Position numbers and translations under genes: made by a program
The notes under the pieces: model-generated
Told to the model about the DNA's origin: nothing
Database searches by the model: none
The model's input: the letters and a program-made list of their open reading frames with translations, nothing else
From: an uncultured Treponema sp.
GTDB lineage: Bacteria; Spirochaetota; Spirochaetia; Treponematales; Treponemataceae
Length of the DNA: 6,349 nucleotides
Direction: 5' to 3'
NCBI GenBank assembly: GCA_946538795.1
Contig: CAMNGY010000098.1
Span: 1-6,349, forward strand
Part shown: positions 6,207 through 6,349 of the stretch, one piece after another
How positions within the stretch are numbered: position 1 is the first letter of the stretch
Layout of the letters: each line of letters starts with the position of its first letter

Positions 6207-6316
6207 AATTGCTGGCCCGTCACGACAGACAAGCTCCCCGGCGCGGACAGTCAAGCGCACAAGCATTAGCTTAAGCATTTCGTTACCTGATCAATGAGAA
6301 AGTGTAGCCAGCAATT
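6207..6316. repeat. 10-bp perfect inverted repeat enclosing 90 bases, in a gene-free tail
   Basis: AATTGCTGGC (6207-6216) has its exact reverse complement GCCAGCAATT at 6307-6316. Inside are an 8-base palindrome GCTTAAGC (6269-6276) and the direct repeat AAGCATT at 6261 and 6273. In addition CCGTCACGAC occurs at 6117-6126 and again at 6217-6226, exactly 100 bases apart. The 275 bases from 6075 to the right edge contain no ORF I can support. These repeats could mark a small mobile or regulatory element, or be chance. Confidence 0.35.
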
Positions 6317-6349
6317 TCAGCTCCTGACCAGTTCGGGCACAGGAAGGGA

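Noticed and set aside
6294..6349. Forward ORF starting MRKCSQQFQLL and running off the right edge
   Set aside because: No Shine-Dalgarno, only 18 codons visible, and it overlaps the inverted repeat; not supportable.

Overview
The window looks like ordinary chromosome from a GC-rich bacterium. Coding third positions are mostly G or C, and AGG is a common Arg codon. The combination of a HisC-type aminotransferase, a YfcE-like phosphodiesterase and a very large secreted DUF4015 glycoside-hydrolase-like protein would suit a host-associated or anaerobic spirochaete such as a Treponema. That assignment is inference from gene content only; no rRNA or marker gene is present.

Layout. (1) 1-274, +: the C-terminal end of an alpha/beta-hydrolase esterase, cut by the left edge. 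(2) 340-1497, +: a full-length histidinol-phosphate aminotransferase (hisC) with its own close-set promoter and an unusual internal insertion. (3) 1559-2233, +: a calcineurin-like metallophosphoesterase with a strong Shine-Dalgarno, separated from hisC by a short hairpin and T-run. (4) 2234-2406: a convergent gap that is GC-rich and unusually able to fold. (5) 2407 to about 4956, -: an exported protein with an N-terminal propeller-like region carrying an Asp-box, and a C-terminal DUF4015 domain. (6) about 4957-5303: a divergent regulatory stretch with two 33-bp direct repeats, a candidate promoter and a small ORF that appears to be frameshifted. (7) 5304-6074, +: a CPBP-family intramembrane protease homologue. 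(8) 6075-6349: no convincing gene, but a candidate terminator and several short inverted and direct repeats.

The genes do not form an obvious pathway. HisC is a lone amino-acid biosynthetic gene here, with no other his or aro genes in view. The DUF4015 protein probably acts outside the cytoplasm on carbohydrate. The CPBP homologue sits in the membrane and may share a promoter with the small ORF before it.

I find no strong case for a complete new system. The points most worth checking are the structured convergent gap, the 33-bp repeats with the frameshifted small ORF next to the CPBP gene, the apparently leaderless hisC, and the propeller plus DUF4015 architecture.
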